The notes under the pieces: model-generated
The model's input: only the letters and a program-made list of their open reading frames with translations
Databases searched by the model: none
What the model was told of the DNA's origin: nothing
Translations under genes and position numbers: made by a program
Shown here: piece after piece, positions 17,514-26,650 of the stretch
Layout of the letters: each line of letters starts with the position of its first letter
Numbering within the stretch: position 1 is the stretch's first letter
Assembly: GCA_017402995.1 (NCBI GenBank)
Contig: JAFQOV010000007.1
Location: 1 to 64,000 of the forward strand
DNA: 64,000 bases
Direction: 5' to 3'
Origin: Candidatus Gastranaerophilales bacterium
Lineage (GTDB): Bacteria; Cyanobacteriota; Vampirovibrionia; Gastranaerophilales; Gastranaerophilaceae

Positions 17514-17555
17514 GGTTCACCTTCGCACCATGGGGAAGTGCTATCCATGGGAACC
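17514..17555 (-). promoter_or_regulatory. Structured flagellin 5' UTR with alternative stems
   Basis: Two CCATGG hexamers (17528-17533 and 17545-17550) can pair with each other, closed by GGTTC (17514-17518) with GAACC (17551-17555). A competing stem pairs CTTC (17521-17524) with GAAG (17535-17538). The element ends 25 nt before the flagellin ATG, so the two folds could affect ribosome access. Confidence 0.5.
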
Positions 17556-17641
17556 ATAATCCTTATTACATTATTACTTTACAATTTTTAAAATGTAATT
17601 TGAATTAAATAAAGGTATAGGCTTTGTCATACTTTAGTTGT

Positions 17642-17669
17642 AAAAAACCCTTCCATCTAGGAAGGGTTT
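17642..17669 (-). terminator. Terminator of the tig-clpP-clpX run
   Basis: A 10-bp stem (AAACCCTTCC at 17645-17654 with GGAAGGGTTT at 17660-17669) followed by a T-run on the minus strand, five bases after the clpX stop. Confidence 0.9.
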
Positions 17670-17673
17670 GATT

Positions 17674-18972
17674 TTAAGCTGATTCTTCTTTTTTCTTTGT
17701 TGGCAATTTGATTATTTCTGCCTGCGGATTTTGTTGCTTTTTTTTGACCATATCCGCCGTTACTGTAAATTCTTTAATATCATCTTTGCTTGGAACGTCA
17801 TACATTACATCAAGCATTATTTCTTCAACAATAGACCTTAAAGCACGAGCACCGGTGTTGCGTTTCAGTGCTTCTTTTGCAATTAGTTCGATTGCTTCAT
17901 CTTCAAATTTGAGTTCAACTCCGTCCATATCCATCAAACAAGCGTATTGTTTAACGATAGCATTTTTTGGCTTAGTTAAAATCATTTTTAAAGTATCTTC
18001 ATCTAATGGGTCTAATACTGTATATACAGGCACCCTGCCGATAAATTCAGGAATTAAACCAAACTTCAACAAGTCATCTGGTTGTAATTTTTTAAGAATA
18101 CGAGCGCTTTCTAATGCTTTTTCTTCTTCTGTTAAAGAGGCAGAACCAAAACCAACAGAGGTAGTTGAACCTGCGCGTCTTTCAACAATTTTTTCCAATC
18201 CAACAAAAGCACCACCAACAATAAACAAGATATTATTTGTATTAATTTGAATAAATTCTTGGTGCGGGTGTTTTCTTCCGCCTTGTGGTGGAACGTTTGC
18301 AATCGTACCTTCTATCATTTTTAACAACGCTTGTTGAACGCCTTCACCTGAAACATCACGTGTAATTGAAGGATTTTCAGATTTACGTGCAATTTTATCG
18401 ATTTCGTCGATATAAATTATGCCGCGCTCAGCTTTTTTATTGTCAAAATCAGCACTTTGCAATAATCTTAATAAGATATTTTCGACGTCGTCACCAACAT
18501 AACCAGCTTCGGTTAATGTTGTTGCATCTGCAACTGCAAATGGAACATTCAACATTTTAGCCAAAGTTTGTGCTAATAATGTTTTACCTGAACCGGTTGG
18601 ACCAACCAATAAGATATTGCTTTTTTGAATTTCAATATCTGAATCTGCTTGCTCCATGTTGTGTGCAATTCTTTTATAGTGATTATAAACAGCAACTGCC
18701 AAAACTTTTTTAGCGTCGTCTTGACCAACAATGTGCTCATCAAGATATGCTTTAATTTCGTGTGGTTTTGGAATTTGTGCGATATCTGTTTCTTCTTCTT
18801 TTTCTTTTTCATCTTGCTTAATATTAAACAATTCTTCGTCTAATATTTCGTTGCAAAGCTCAATACATTCATCACAAATGCACACATCAGGACCAGCAAT
18901 TAATTTTTTAACTTGGTCTTGAGTTTTACCGCAAAATGAACATTTTAAATTCGGATCTGTTGTTTTTGCCAT
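17674..18972 (-). CDS. clpX: ATP-dependent Clp protease ATP-binding subunit ClpX
   Basis: AAA+ unfoldase partner of ClpP. The N-terminal zinc-binding domain ([11 protein letters not shown]...[10 protein letters not shown]), Walker [18 protein letters not shown], Walker [14 protein letters not shown], the sensor-2 GARALR, and the ClpP-docking loop region (about 260-280) are intact. Length 432 is normal. AAGGATA lies upstream of the ATG. It follows clpP by 27 nt; tig-clpP-clpX is the order found in Cyanobacteria and many other phyla. Confidence 0.97.
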   Translation of the reverse strand: MAKTTDPNLKCSFCGKTQDQVKKLIAGPDVCICDECIELCNEILDEELFNIKQDEKEKEEETDIAQIPKPHEIKAYLDEHIVGQDDAKKVLAVAVYNHYKRIAHNMEQADSDIEIQKSNILLVGPTGSGKTLLAQTLAKMLNVPFAVADATTLTEAGYVGDDVENILLRLLQSADFDNKKAERGIIYIDEIDKIARKSENPSITRDVSGEGVQQALLKMIEGTIANVPPQGGRKHPHQEFIQINTNNILFIVGGAFVGLEKIVERRAGSTTSVGFGSASLTEEEKALESARILKKLQPDDLLKFGLIPEFIGRVPVYTVLDPLDEDTLKMILTKPKNAIVKQYACLMDMDGVELKFEDEAIELIAKEALKRNTGARALRSIVEEIMLDVMYDVPSKDDIKEFTVTADMVKKKQQNPQAEIIKLPTKKKEESA

Positions 18973-18999
18973 TTATATATTATCCTTAATTTTTCGATT

Positions 19000-19587
19000 T
19001 TATTTATCGTCTAAAGTGATGACTTTATCAATCATGCCATATTCAACAGCTTCTTGCGCTGTCATGATATAGTCTCTGTCGGTATCTTTTTCAATTTTCT
19101 TCAATGGTTGACCAGTATTTGAAGAAAGAATTGAATTTAAAGATTTTTTAATTCTGATGATTTCATTAGCTTGAATTTCGATATCTGTTGCTTGACCTTG
19201 TGCGCCACCTAGTGGTTGGTGGATTAATACACGAGAGTGTGGAAGAGCAAGACGTTTGCCCTTTGCACCAGATGACAACAAGAACGCACCCATTGAAGCA
19301 GCTTGTCCAAGACAAATTGTTGAAACATCAGCTCTAATGTGTTGCATTGTGTCATATATCGCAAAACCTGCAGTAACAGAACCACCAGGAGAGTTAATGT
19401 ATAGCATAATATCTTTTTCTGAATTTTCACTATCCAAAAGAAGCATTTGTGCAACGATTAAATTTGCAACCATATCATCAATTGGAGTACCAAGGAAGAT
19501 AATTCTTTCTCTTAATAATCTTGAAAATATGTCAAAACTTCTTTCGCCTCTAGACGATTGTTCTATAACTACTGGTACGAAACTCAT
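19000..19587 (-). CDS. clpP: ATP-dependent Clp protease proteolytic subunit
   Basis: Serine protease core of the Clp complex, 195 aa. The catalytic Ser is in [11 protein letters not shown], His in [18 protein letters not shown] and Asp in the [18 protein letters not shown] tail. No long propeptide is visible. AAAGGAT precedes the ATG. It sits between tig and clpX in one minus-strand unit. Confidence 0.97.
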   Translation of the reverse strand: MSFVPVVIEQSSRGERSFDIFSRLLRERIIFLGTPIDDMVANLIVAQMLLLDSENSEKDIMLYINSPGGSVTAGFAIYDTMQHIRADVSTICLGQAASMGAFLLSSGAKGKRLALPHSRVLIHQPLGGAQGQATDIEIQANEIIRIKKSLNSILSSNTGQPLKKIEKDTDRDYIMTAQEAVEYGMIDKVITLDDK

Positions 19588-19608
19588 CTAATTTATCCTT
19601 TCAATTTT

Positions 19609-20895
19609 CTATTTTGCAATGAATTTATTATTGTTTAACAAGAATTCATTTACTTTATTTGCAGTGATTTGTTGAGAAATTGCAGCAAATGAATTTGGAT
19701 TTTTTCTTAATTCTTCAAATAGCTGTCCTGTTGGCATACCATACATCATAGCCATTTGATTAATGTGTTCCATAATATCTTTTTGTTCGATTTTTACTTG
19801 TTCAGCTTGAGCAATGTGTTCAACAATTAATGAATTTAAAATTCTTTTCTTTGCTTCTTCCTTAAATCTTGCTTCAACAACATCTTTGCCTTCTTTTTCG
19901 ATTAATTTTTCAAAGTCGGCACCTTGTTGCATAGCGCCCATTCTAGCGTCTTGCATAATTGCTTCATATTCTCTTTCAAGCATAGAATCTTGAATTTTAA
20001 TTTCAGTTGTTTCAACAACTTTTTCAAAAATCGCATCTGATTTAATTCTTTCATTTTGATTTTTGTTCATTGTTTCAAGATATTTTTGAATATCTTCTTT
20101 TAAAAGCTCAACTGTGTCTTTACCTGCTTTTTTAGCTAATTCATCATTAAGCTCTGGTAGTTTTCTTTCTTTAACTTCATGTAAGTTAATTTTGAATTGC
20201 GCTTTTGCACCTTTTAATTTGTCTTCGTGATATTCTTCAGGGAAAGTCACATCAATTGTAAATTCTTCACCTGCAGCATGTCCAACAAGACCTTCTGCGA
20301 AGCCTGGAATAAATGTTGAATTTGCTAAATCAAGTGTATAGTTTTTGCCGTCGCCGTGCTCAATTTTTTCACCATCAACAAAGCCTTCAAAATCGAAAAC
20401 AACTGAATCTTTGTCTGTTGCTTTTCTTTCAACAGTTTCTAAAGTTGAAAATCTTTTTTGAGTTTGTTCTAATTCGCGTTCAAGAGCATTTTCTTCGATT
20501 TTTACTTCGTCAAATTTAACTGTAACGTCTTTATATTGACCAATTTTAACTTCTGGTTTCAATTCAACAGTTGCTGTTAGTTTAACATCTTGACCTACAA
20601 CAAATTCTAGGCTTTCAATTGTTGGTCTAAATGCAATGTTTAATTTGTTTTCTTCGACAACTTTTTGAAATTCCATTGGGAAAATTCTGTCGATAACTTC
20701 GGCTTTAATTCTTTCTTCGCCGATATATTTTTCAACGATATGATTTGGGGCTTTACCTTTTCTAAAGCCTGCAATATTAACTTGAGCAGAATATGCTTTT
20801 AGAGTTCTTTCATAGCTATCTTTCGCAATAGCTGAAGCAATTGTCATATCTATTGTTGCGATATTTTTATCATCAATTTTAACTGTATTTGTCAT
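19609..20895 (-). CDS. tig: Trigger factor
   Basis: Ribosome-bound chaperone and peptidyl-prolyl isomerase. The ribosome-docking signature GFRKGKAP is in the N-terminal domain, a FKBP-type domain is central (VVFDFEGFVDGE...PGFAEGLVGHAAGE), and the helical C-terminal arms follow. The ATG at 20895 is preferred to an in-frame TTG at 20907, since GAGAGG lies 6 nt before it. First gene of the tig-clpP-clpX run. Confidence 0.96.
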   Translation of the reverse strand: MTNTVKIDDKNIATIDMTIASAIAKDSYERTLKAYSAQVNIAGFRKGKAPNHIVEKYIGEERIKAEVIDRIFPMEFQKVVEENKLNIAFRPTIESLEFVVGQDVKLTATVELKPEVKIGQYKDVTVKFDEVKIEENALERELEQTQKRFSTLETVERKATDKDSVVFDFEGFVDGEKIEHGDGKNYTLDLANSTFIPGFAEGLVGHAAGEEFTIDVTFPEEYHEDKLKGAKAQFKINLHEVKERKLPELNDELAKKAGKDTVELLKEDIQKYLETMNKNQNERIKSDAIFEKVVETTEIKIQDSMLEREYEAIMQDARMGAMQQGADFEKLIEKEGKDVVEARFKEEAKKRILNSLIVEHIAQAEQVKIEQKDIMEHINQMAMMYGMPTGQLFEELRKNPNSFAAISQQITANKVNEFLLNNNKFIAK

Positions 20896-20994
20896 GGCAC
20901 CTCTCAATTATATATTATTTACGTATAATATAGTATAAATCAAAAATAAAAAACATGGTCAATATAGTGGATTTATTGTTTTTTCGAAAAATTA

Positions 20995-21028
20995 TAAATA
21001 AGGCGCTTAATTTTTCATAAGCGCCTTA
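20995..21028 (-). terminator. Terminator of the gene at 21042-21740
   Basis: An 11-bp stem (TAAGGCGCTTA at 20999-21009 with TAAGCGCCTTA at 21018-21028) followed by a T-rich tract on the minus strand. It separates this gene from tig. Confidence 0.85.
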
Positions 21029-21041
21029 AATAAATTTTATT

Positions 21042-21740
21042 TTACATTTTTGGTAACTTTAAATTGTCTTTCAATTCTAAAATTATACATTCGCCTTTTT
21101 TGGCTTTATAGTGCAAGCCTGGTGAAACAATACCAGAAATCAAGCCAACACCGCCACCAACAGAGCCACCAATGATTAACCCTGTGATTGTGTGCCCAGC
21201 TGCAACACCAATTGCAGCGCCCAAGCCAGAGCCAACTCCACCAATTGAGAGTGTATAGGCAGCGATTTTTCCAGCAGTTTCTTTAGCACCTTCTTGCAAA
21301 TAATCTTTTTTTCCTGTTAAACCAACACAAACAGGGATATTTGTGCCGTCTGGAAGCAAAATATGGGTAAATTCAAGAAATACTTTAGCATTTCTTGAAA
21401 ACCATTTTGGCGCTTGAATATCGCAAATTTTAGCAATTAAAGAAGAGTTGCAAGGAATTAACAAGGTGCCTTCTTGCGTTTTAATGTCGCAATCAAAATT
21501 AAATTGAACGTAATCGCCAACTTTATAATATTTTGAATTAAAATTTTGTGCAAAGTTAACAATCAAAAAGTTCTCTTTTTGCATAACATTTCCATTTGGA
21601 GTGATTTTCACCAAATCAATTTTTGAATTTTTTGTTAATTGAACATGTTCAATATCGTTTGAATAATCATATGCAAACACTTGAGCATTCAAGAAAACAA
21701 AAGAAGATAAAAGCGCGGAAGCTAAAACTTTTTTAAACAT
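21042..21740 (-). CDS. Secreted hypothetical protein, TrbI-like fold with glycine zipper, paralog of 14964-15653
   Basis: A signal peptide occupies the first 23 residues (LASALLSSFVFLNAQVFA). Beta-rich segments (YVQFNFDCDIKT, LLIPCNSSLIAKICDI) are followed by a Gly-zipper region (about 155-205) and an ECIILELKDNL terminal strand, matching the order of the secreted protein at 14964-15653. Two Cys in the beta-rich part may form a disulfide. GAGG precedes the ATG. The gene is monocistronic with its own terminator and an 18-bp palindrome in its promoter region. Function unknown. Confidence 0.75.
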   Translation of the reverse strand: MFKKVLASALLSSFVFLNAQVFAYDYSNDIEHVQLTKNSKIDLVKITPNGNVMQKENFLIVNFAQNFNSKYYKVGDYVQFNFDCDIKTQEGTLLIPCNSSLIAKICDIQAPKWFSRNAKVFLEFTHILLPDGTNIPVCVGLTGKKDYLQEGAKETAGKIAAYTLSIGGVGSGLGAAIGVAAGHTITGLIIGGSVGGGVGLISGIVSPGLHYKAKKGECIILELKDNLKLPKM

Positions 21741-21762
21741 AAAACCTCTTTTACACTAATTC

Positions 21763-21780
21763 TATTATCTTAAGATAATA
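21763..21780. promoter_or_regulatory. 18-bp perfect palindrome, candidate operator
   Basis: TATTATCTT / AAGATAATA, 23 bases upstream of the 21740 start codon. It overlaps the place where a -10/-35 region should lie, and no T-run follows it on either strand, so a protein-binding site is more likely than a terminator. Confidence 0.45.
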
Positions 21781-21805
21781 CCAAATTTTTATATTTTTTA
21801 ACTCA

Positions 21806-23884
21806 TTAATTTGATTTAATAAAATAATATATATTTAAATTGATTTCTTTTGATTGAAATTCCAAAACGTAATCTTGCTTATAATTTATTTTTTTCATAT
21901 ATGGATATGTTAAACAAACTTGCTCTGTTGCTTGATAAATATCATCAGAGAAGAGTTTTCTTTTTCTTGTGAAATAACATTTTAAATCTGTATCATTTAA
22001 AAATTCGAGGTTATTTTCTTCAAATTTATAGTTAATTTTTTCTTCCCATGGGTTAAAAACGTTTTCGTTTTGCAATTTTTCTTCTAAAATCACTAAATCA
22101 TATTTGTCCAATTTTTCTTTTGTTAATTGCGCAGGATTTAGAAAATCAACTTTAAAATCTTCATTTTGCAAAGTTTTTAAATATAAAATGACAGAAGATA
22201 ACGTCTTTACAATTGCTACTTTTTTTGCATTTTTATATCTTTTTTGAATAACTTCGTAAATATTTAACGCTAAATTATTAGAATGTATTATTCCGCCAGT
22301 AAAATAATCATCTTGATATTTTGCCATATTAAATTTATTTTTAATTAAATTATCTGTAATTATAAAAAATGGCGCACGTCTGATATGTGTTGAGATTAAA
22401 AGCATGTAAAACATACCAAAAAATAATATAAACGGCTTTATGAAACCTTTTTTTGAATATATTGAAACTAAAACCAAAAAAGACAAAGAAACAAAAGCAA
22501 CAATAAAACGAATTGAAAATATCATATATGCCATTGCACCTGATAAAACCAAAACGTTAATCAAAAAAGCTAAAGCAAACAAAAAAAGCAGGATTGTTCT
22601 TTTGTTTTTATTTTTAAAAAACTTGAAAATCGAAACAAAAACACTTGGTAAAAAAGCTAAAAAGCCCAATATCCCAAAGCCAACAATTTGCTCATCTGAG
22701 ATAATATTTACTTTTTCCATTGGAACATTGCAACCAGTCATCTGGTTAATATTTAAAAAATTAAAGACGTAATCGCTAAAAGCTAGAATTTTATAATTTA
22801 AATAATATCCCCATTTAAACCCACAAAAGTCAAAAGCTTGAAAAATAAAATGCAATAAATTTGAAAAATATCCTTCAACTCCGCCCCAAAACTTGTGCCC
22901 TAGATATGCGGCATTATTTGAAAGGGGATTATGAAATTGAATTATGTTTAAAATATAGTTATAGCTTGAAAAAATTAGAAAATTTAAAATCAAAAACGGA
23001 ATAAATAATTTTAATTTAGATAATTTTTTGTTTTTTTCAATTAAAATTTCATATCCAATTATTAAAACAAAAAAAGCAGCTAATGCCATAACGGCAGTGC
23101 TTTTTACTCCAAGCGAAAGCGCTAAAGATAAACTAGAGAAAAAGATATCTGTCTTTTGTTTACCTAAAAACAAAGCAAAAGAAACAATCAAAAGTGCGCC
23201 TACGACAATATCTGTTTGCATGCTTGATGTTTGAATGATTATCGCAGGCAGAGAAGAAAAAATAAAAATCGCAAACAAAATTTTCCTATATGAAAATTTG
23301 AAATTTAGGGCAATTTTAAAGCCCGCAAAAATCACAAAAATATAAGAAAAATAGGATAATATTCCATATCCAAAAAAGTTTTTCTTTAAACAATGAAGCC
23401 AAGAATAAATAATCTCAGAATTTATTGGCATAATCAAAGCTCTAATATCGTTTGTTTCAAAGTGTGCAAGACTTTGATTTTCAACAAACTTTAAAGCCCT
23501 ATAAAAATGATATGTTTGGCAATCTGGCTCAACCGTTGCAATAGTTAAAGACAAAAACAAAGCAACAAAATTGAAAACTAAAAAAGCAACAAACAAAAGC
23601 AAAAGCGAATTATCAAGCTTTAAGCTATTTTTAAATCTTTTCAAATCAAATGATGGTTTTATTAGATTTGCTTTTTTAAATCTATACAACACAAATGCAA
23701 AAATTAAATTTAAAAAAGCAAAAATCAAGATATTTGTGTCATTTATTGCTTTAAAAAGAGATAAAATTTCAACATTTAAAACAATTTGCGCCAAAGTTGC
23801 TACGTAAAAAATCAGGAAATTTTTAAACGTTGAAGCAATTAAATATGACGAAAGTAATATTAAAATCAATCCAATTAAAAGCAT
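21806..23884 (-). CDS. Large multi-pass membrane protein, GT-C glycosyltransferase-like
   Basis: A 692-aa protein with roughly a dozen hydrophobic helices over residues 1-490 and a soluble, Lys/Asn-rich C-terminal domain of about 200 residues. The first periplasmic loop has acidic residues before a Tyr/His (TVEPDCQTYHFY), where GT-C enzymes of the ArnT/PMT class carry their catalytic Asp. That supports a lipid-linked-sugar transferase, but the family is inferred from topology only. TAAAAT begins 12 nt before the ATG with no Shine-Dalgarno. It is monocistronic. Confidence 0.65.
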   Translation of the reverse strand: MLLIGLILILLSSYLIASTFKNFLIFYVATLAQIVLNVEILSLFKAINDTNILIFAFLNLIFAFVLYRFKKANLIKPSFDLKRFKNSLKLDNSLLLLFVAFLVFNFVALFLSLTIATVEPDCQTYHFYRALKFVENQSLAHFETNDIRALIMPINSEIIYSWLHCLKKNFFGYGILSYFSYIFVIFAGFKIALNFKFSYRKILFAIFIFSSLPAIIIQTSSMQTDIVVGALLIVSFALFLGKQKTDIFFSSLSLALSLGVKSTAVMALAAFFVLIIGYEILIEKNKKLSKLKLFIPFLILNFLIFSSYNYILNIIQFHNPLSNNAAYLGHKFWGGVEGYFSNLLHFIFQAFDFCGFKWGYYLNYKILAFSDYVFNFLNINQMTGCNVPMEKVNIISDEQIVGFGILGFLAFLPSVFVSIFKFFKNKNKRTILLFLFALAFLINVLVLSGAMAYMIFSIRFIVAFVSLSFLVLVSIYSKKGFIKPFILFFGMFYMLLISTHIRRAPFFIITDNLIKNKFNMAKYQDDYFTGGIIHSNNLALNIYEVIQKRYKNAKKVAIVKTLSSVILYLKTLQNEDFKVDFLNPAQLTKEKLDKYDLVILEEKLQNENVFNPWEEKINYKFEENNLEFLNDTDLKCYFTRKRKLFSDDIYQATEQVCLTYPYMKKINYKQDYVLEFQSKEINLNIYYFIKSN

Positions 23885-23890
23885 ATTAAA

Positions 23891-23896
23891 ATTTTA
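23891..23896 (-). promoter_or_regulatory. -10 element of the GT-C-like gene (leaderless type)
   Basis: TAAAAT preceded by TG, first base 12 nt before the ATG at 23884. Confidence 0.5.
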
Positions 23897-23911
23897 CAAA
23901 TTAATTGATTT

Positions 23912-24241
23912 TTAATCAACCAAAAAATGCCTGCGGATTAATTCCCTTTTGTTTTGCGAAAAATCACTTTGATTAACATAAGATTTCAAAAAACCACCGC
24001 CCAAAACCAAGGACAAATACGCTAAAACTTCGCTTTGAATATTAAAAAGTCTAAATTTATCATTTATTAAGTGTTTAATAAAGTTAAAGGATTTAATCGT
24101 TTTTACATGCGACATATCAAGCCCCAAACGCTTGTTTGGGTCAATTTGCGAAAGAATTTCATTCACAAAATCGTTGTCGATAACTTCTTTGTCGAGAACT
24201 AAAACAACTTCTTTTTTGTCTGTTGTTTTATAAAAATCCAT
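23912..24241 (-). CDS. STAS-like small protein
   Basis: The ATG at 24241 is preferred to the frame start at 24295, because AAGGA lies upstream and the longer N-terminus reads as noise. The product of 109 aa has the strand-helix pattern of STAS domains, with RLGLDMSHVKTIKSFNFIKHL matching the loop that carries the phosphorylated Ser in anti-anti-sigma factors. Ser residues are present there, but the exact equivalent is uncertain. It is divergent from the degenerate kinase at 24385, which may be its functional partner. Confidence 0.5.
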   Translation of the reverse strand: MDFYKTTDKKEVVLVLDKEVIDNDFVNEILSQIDPNKRLGLDMSHVKTIKSFNFIKHLINDKFRLFNIQSEVLAYLSLVLGGGFLKSYVNQSDFSQNKRELIRRHFLVD

Positions 24242-24384
24242 TTTATTGTCGTCCTTATACGGGTTATATATTAATATTACGGAAATTGTAATCAAATGTT
24301 AATTATTACAAAGAATAAGCTTAATACAACTTTTGTTTGAGATGAAAACATGATACTATTAGAAAAACTCAAGGTATGTTGGAA

Positions 24385-25536
24385 ATGAAAATCTTAGAAT
24401 ACTTTAAAAATCAAAAAGAAGACAAAAACTTCAATTTATTGCCAGACGGTATTTTTACTATCGAACAAGACGGAAAAATCATCAGTGTTAATAACAAACT
24501 CTTAGAGATTTTTAACACTTCAAGATTTAATATTTTAGGTCGTTATTTTTCAGATTTTGTTGAAGATGGAAATGCTGTTTTAAACAAAATTACAAAAGAC
24601 CACACAACAGCATATGTTAAAGCTTTTGCGACAAAACCAAAAGAAGAAGGCGAGCAAGAAGAAGAAAAACAAAACATCTATCTTGAAATTTCGGCTGTTA
24701 GAAACGAAGAAAATCAAAAAGTCTATGTCTGCGTCAGAAACGCTTCAAAAAGACATAAAGAACAAAAAATTATTAGCGAAAAATATAATATCGCGCAAAA
24801 AATAATTGATGAAAAAAACGAATTTTTATTAAATTCATCAGGCACAATTTTATCAAATCTTGTATCAATTGCTGGTTTTTCAAGAGCATTGTTAGACGGC
24901 ATTGGTGGCGCGTTATCTGATAAACAAGAAAAATATTTAAACATAATCAACACATATTCAAAAGATTTAAACTATGATTTAGAAAAGCTTTTCGCGCTTT
25001 TCAGACTTGAATCTGGCAAAATTACATACAAAAGCAAAGTTTTCGATTTAATCAGCTTAATTAAATCAATCGATAGAGTCTATAAAAAAGATTTCCAAGA
25101 CAAAAAAATCATTTACAGCCTAGACTATTCAAATTTAACTCAAAGAGACTGCTATCTCGATTCAGAAGTCATTGAATATATTTTAAGATGTATCATGGAT
25201 ATTTTCTTGAGATTTTCAAACCTTGGAAAATGCTCTTTAAATATTGGTCACCCACCGCTAGACTTCCTTAAAACAAGAGAATTTAGCGCAAATACATCTT
25301 TAGATACAGAAAAATATGTTTTAATTGAAGCAAAAATCACAGATTTGGTTTTCAATACAGATGAATTAAAAAATATATTTGACGCATATTACAAAGGCGA
25401 AACAAAGCGCCCTGTCGGCTTAAAAGCGACATTGAATTTGCTCAAATTATATATCTGCACATTTGGCGGAGACATTTGGGTCTATTCAAAAGAAAACTTT
25501 GGCACAATGTTCACTTTTGTGCTACCTTTAAGATAG
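24385..25536 (+). CDS. PAS-containing histidine-kinase-like protein lacking the phospho-His
   Basis: A PAS domain (about 15-115; LLPDGIFTIEQDGKIISVNNK) leads through a coiled region to a HisKA-like dimerisation helix and a HATPase-like domain. Where the HELRTP H-box should be, the text reads NSSGTILSNL, so the phosphoacceptor His is absent. The ATPase domain lacks a clear N-box Asn and the GxGLG box. Catalysis is unlikely; a pseudokinase scaffold is inferred. The ATG at 24385 has AAGG 9 nt upstream; an ATG at 24376 is too close to it. The MalK-type gene follows after 19 nt. Confidence 0.72.
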   Translation: MKILEYFKNQKEDKNFNLLPDGIFTIEQDGKIISVNNKLLEIFNTSRFNILGRYFSDFVEDGNAVLNKITKDHTTAYVKAFATKPKEEGEQEEEKQNIYLEISAVRNEENQKVYVCVRNASKRHKEQKIISEKYNIAQKIIDEKNEFLLNSSGTILSNLVSIAGFSRALLDGIGGALSDKQEKYLNIINTYSKDLNYDLEKLFALFRLESGKITYKSKVFDLISLIKSIDRVYKKDFQDKKIIYSLDYSNLTQRDCYLDSEVIEYILRCIMDIFLRFSNLGKCSLNIGHPPLDFLKTREFSANTSLDTEKYVLIEAKITDLVFNTDELKNIFDAYYKGETKRPVGLKATLNLLKLYICTFGGDIWVYSKENFGTMFTFVLPLR

Positions 25537-25555
25537 GTGGATTTAAAGGAAAAAG

Positions 25556-26650
25556 ATGGCAAAAGTTGTTTTAAATAATGTTTCTAAGAGCTTTGGCGAA
25601 AAAGAAATCTTAAAAGACATTAATCTTGAAATCAAAGATGGAGAGTTTTGCGTTCTTGTTGGAGCGTCTGGTTGCGGAAAATCAACCCTTTTGAGAATGA
25701 TTGCAGGATTAGAACACCAAAACAGTGGTGATATTTTTATTGGTTCCGATTTAGTCAACAATGTTGAGCCGAAAGACAGAAACATTGCAATGGTTTTTCA
25801 AAGCTATGCTCTTTATCCACATTTGACGGTTTATGAAAATATCGCACTTGGTTTACAGGTCAAAAAAGTAGCAAAATGTGAAATTCAAAGAAGGGTTTCA
25901 AGAGCTTGCGAAATTTTGCAAATTGAAGAATATTTAAATAGAAAACCAAAAGAACTCTCTGGCGGGCAAAGACAAAGAGTTGCCCTCGCGCGTGCGATTG
26001 TGCGCCAACCAAGAGTGTTTTTAATGGACGAGCCACTATCTAATTTAGATGCAAAATTAAGAAATCAAATGCGCTCTGAGATTAAAAAACTACACAAAAA
26101 ATTAAACACAACTTTTATCTATGTCACACACGATCAAACAGAAGCTTTAACAATGGGGGACAAGATTGTTGTTTTAAACGAAGGAAAAATAGAACAAATC
26201 GACACACCTCACAATATCTATAACCACCCACAAAGCGTTTTTGTAGCAACATTTATGGGCACAAACCCAATGAATATTATTGAAGCAAACGTCAATAATG
26301 GCTTTTTGACTTTTGCAAATATCACAGTTTCTCTTAATTCCCTGCCTGTTTTATTACAAGATAAACAAAAATTATATCTTGGAATACGCCCAGAAGACAT
26401 TGTTTGCGAAGCAAACCCTTCGTATCACTTTAATGTCATTAAATTTGAAGCCAAAATTAACTTTGAAGAAAATCTTGGCTCAAGTAAAAATCTATATTTC
26501 AATTTGGGCGAAACAAACCTGATTTCAAGCGTCAGCGCACAAATCCCAAGTAGTGAAAAATATAATTTCTCAATCAATCCAAAAGATTTTCACTTCTTTG
26601 ATTACGCAACTAAAAAACCTTTGAAATTAAAAGAAAACTATATGTTTTAA
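25556..26650 (+). CDS. ugpC: ABC transporter ATP-binding protein, MalK/UgpC type
   Basis: Energises carbohydrate or glycerol-phosphate import. The NBD has Walker A GASGCGKST (about 37-45), signature LSGGQRQR, Walker B VFLMDEPLSNLD and the H-loop VTHDQTEA. A TOBE/OB regulatory domain occupies about 235-364, which places it in the CUT1/UgpC/MsmX group. AAAGGA precedes the ATG. No permease or binding protein is adjacent, so it may serve distant importers, as MsmX does. Its 3' end overlaps plsY by 4 bases. Confidence 0.9.
   Translation: MAKVVLNNVSKSFGEKEILKDINLEIKDGEFCVLVGASGCGKSTLLRMIAGLEHQNSGDIFIGSDLVNNVEPKDRNIAMVFQSYALYPHLTVYENIALGLQVKKVAKCEIQRRVSRACEILQIEEYLNRKPKELSGGQRQRVALARAIVRQPRVFLMDEPLSNLDAKLRNQMRSEIKKLHKKLNTTFIYVTHDQTEALTMGDKIVVLNEGKIEQIDTPHNIYNHPQSVFVATFMGTNPMNIIEANVNNGFLTFANITVSLNSLPVLLQDKQKLYLGIRPEDIVCEANPSYHFNVIKFEAKINFEENLGSSKNLYFNLGETNLISSVSAQIPSSEKYNFSINPKDFHFFDYATKKPLKLKENYMF

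Noticed and set aside
17575-17640. Sigma-28 promoter for flagellin (TAAAG and GCCTATAC elements)
   Set aside because: The two elements are only about 10 bases apart from TAAA to GCC instead of about 15, and a second TAAAG has no proper -10; no convincing assignment is possible.
17708-18250. 180-codon frame opposite clpX
   Set aside because: It lies wholly antisense to the conserved ClpX core and reads as Ser/Ile-rich noise.
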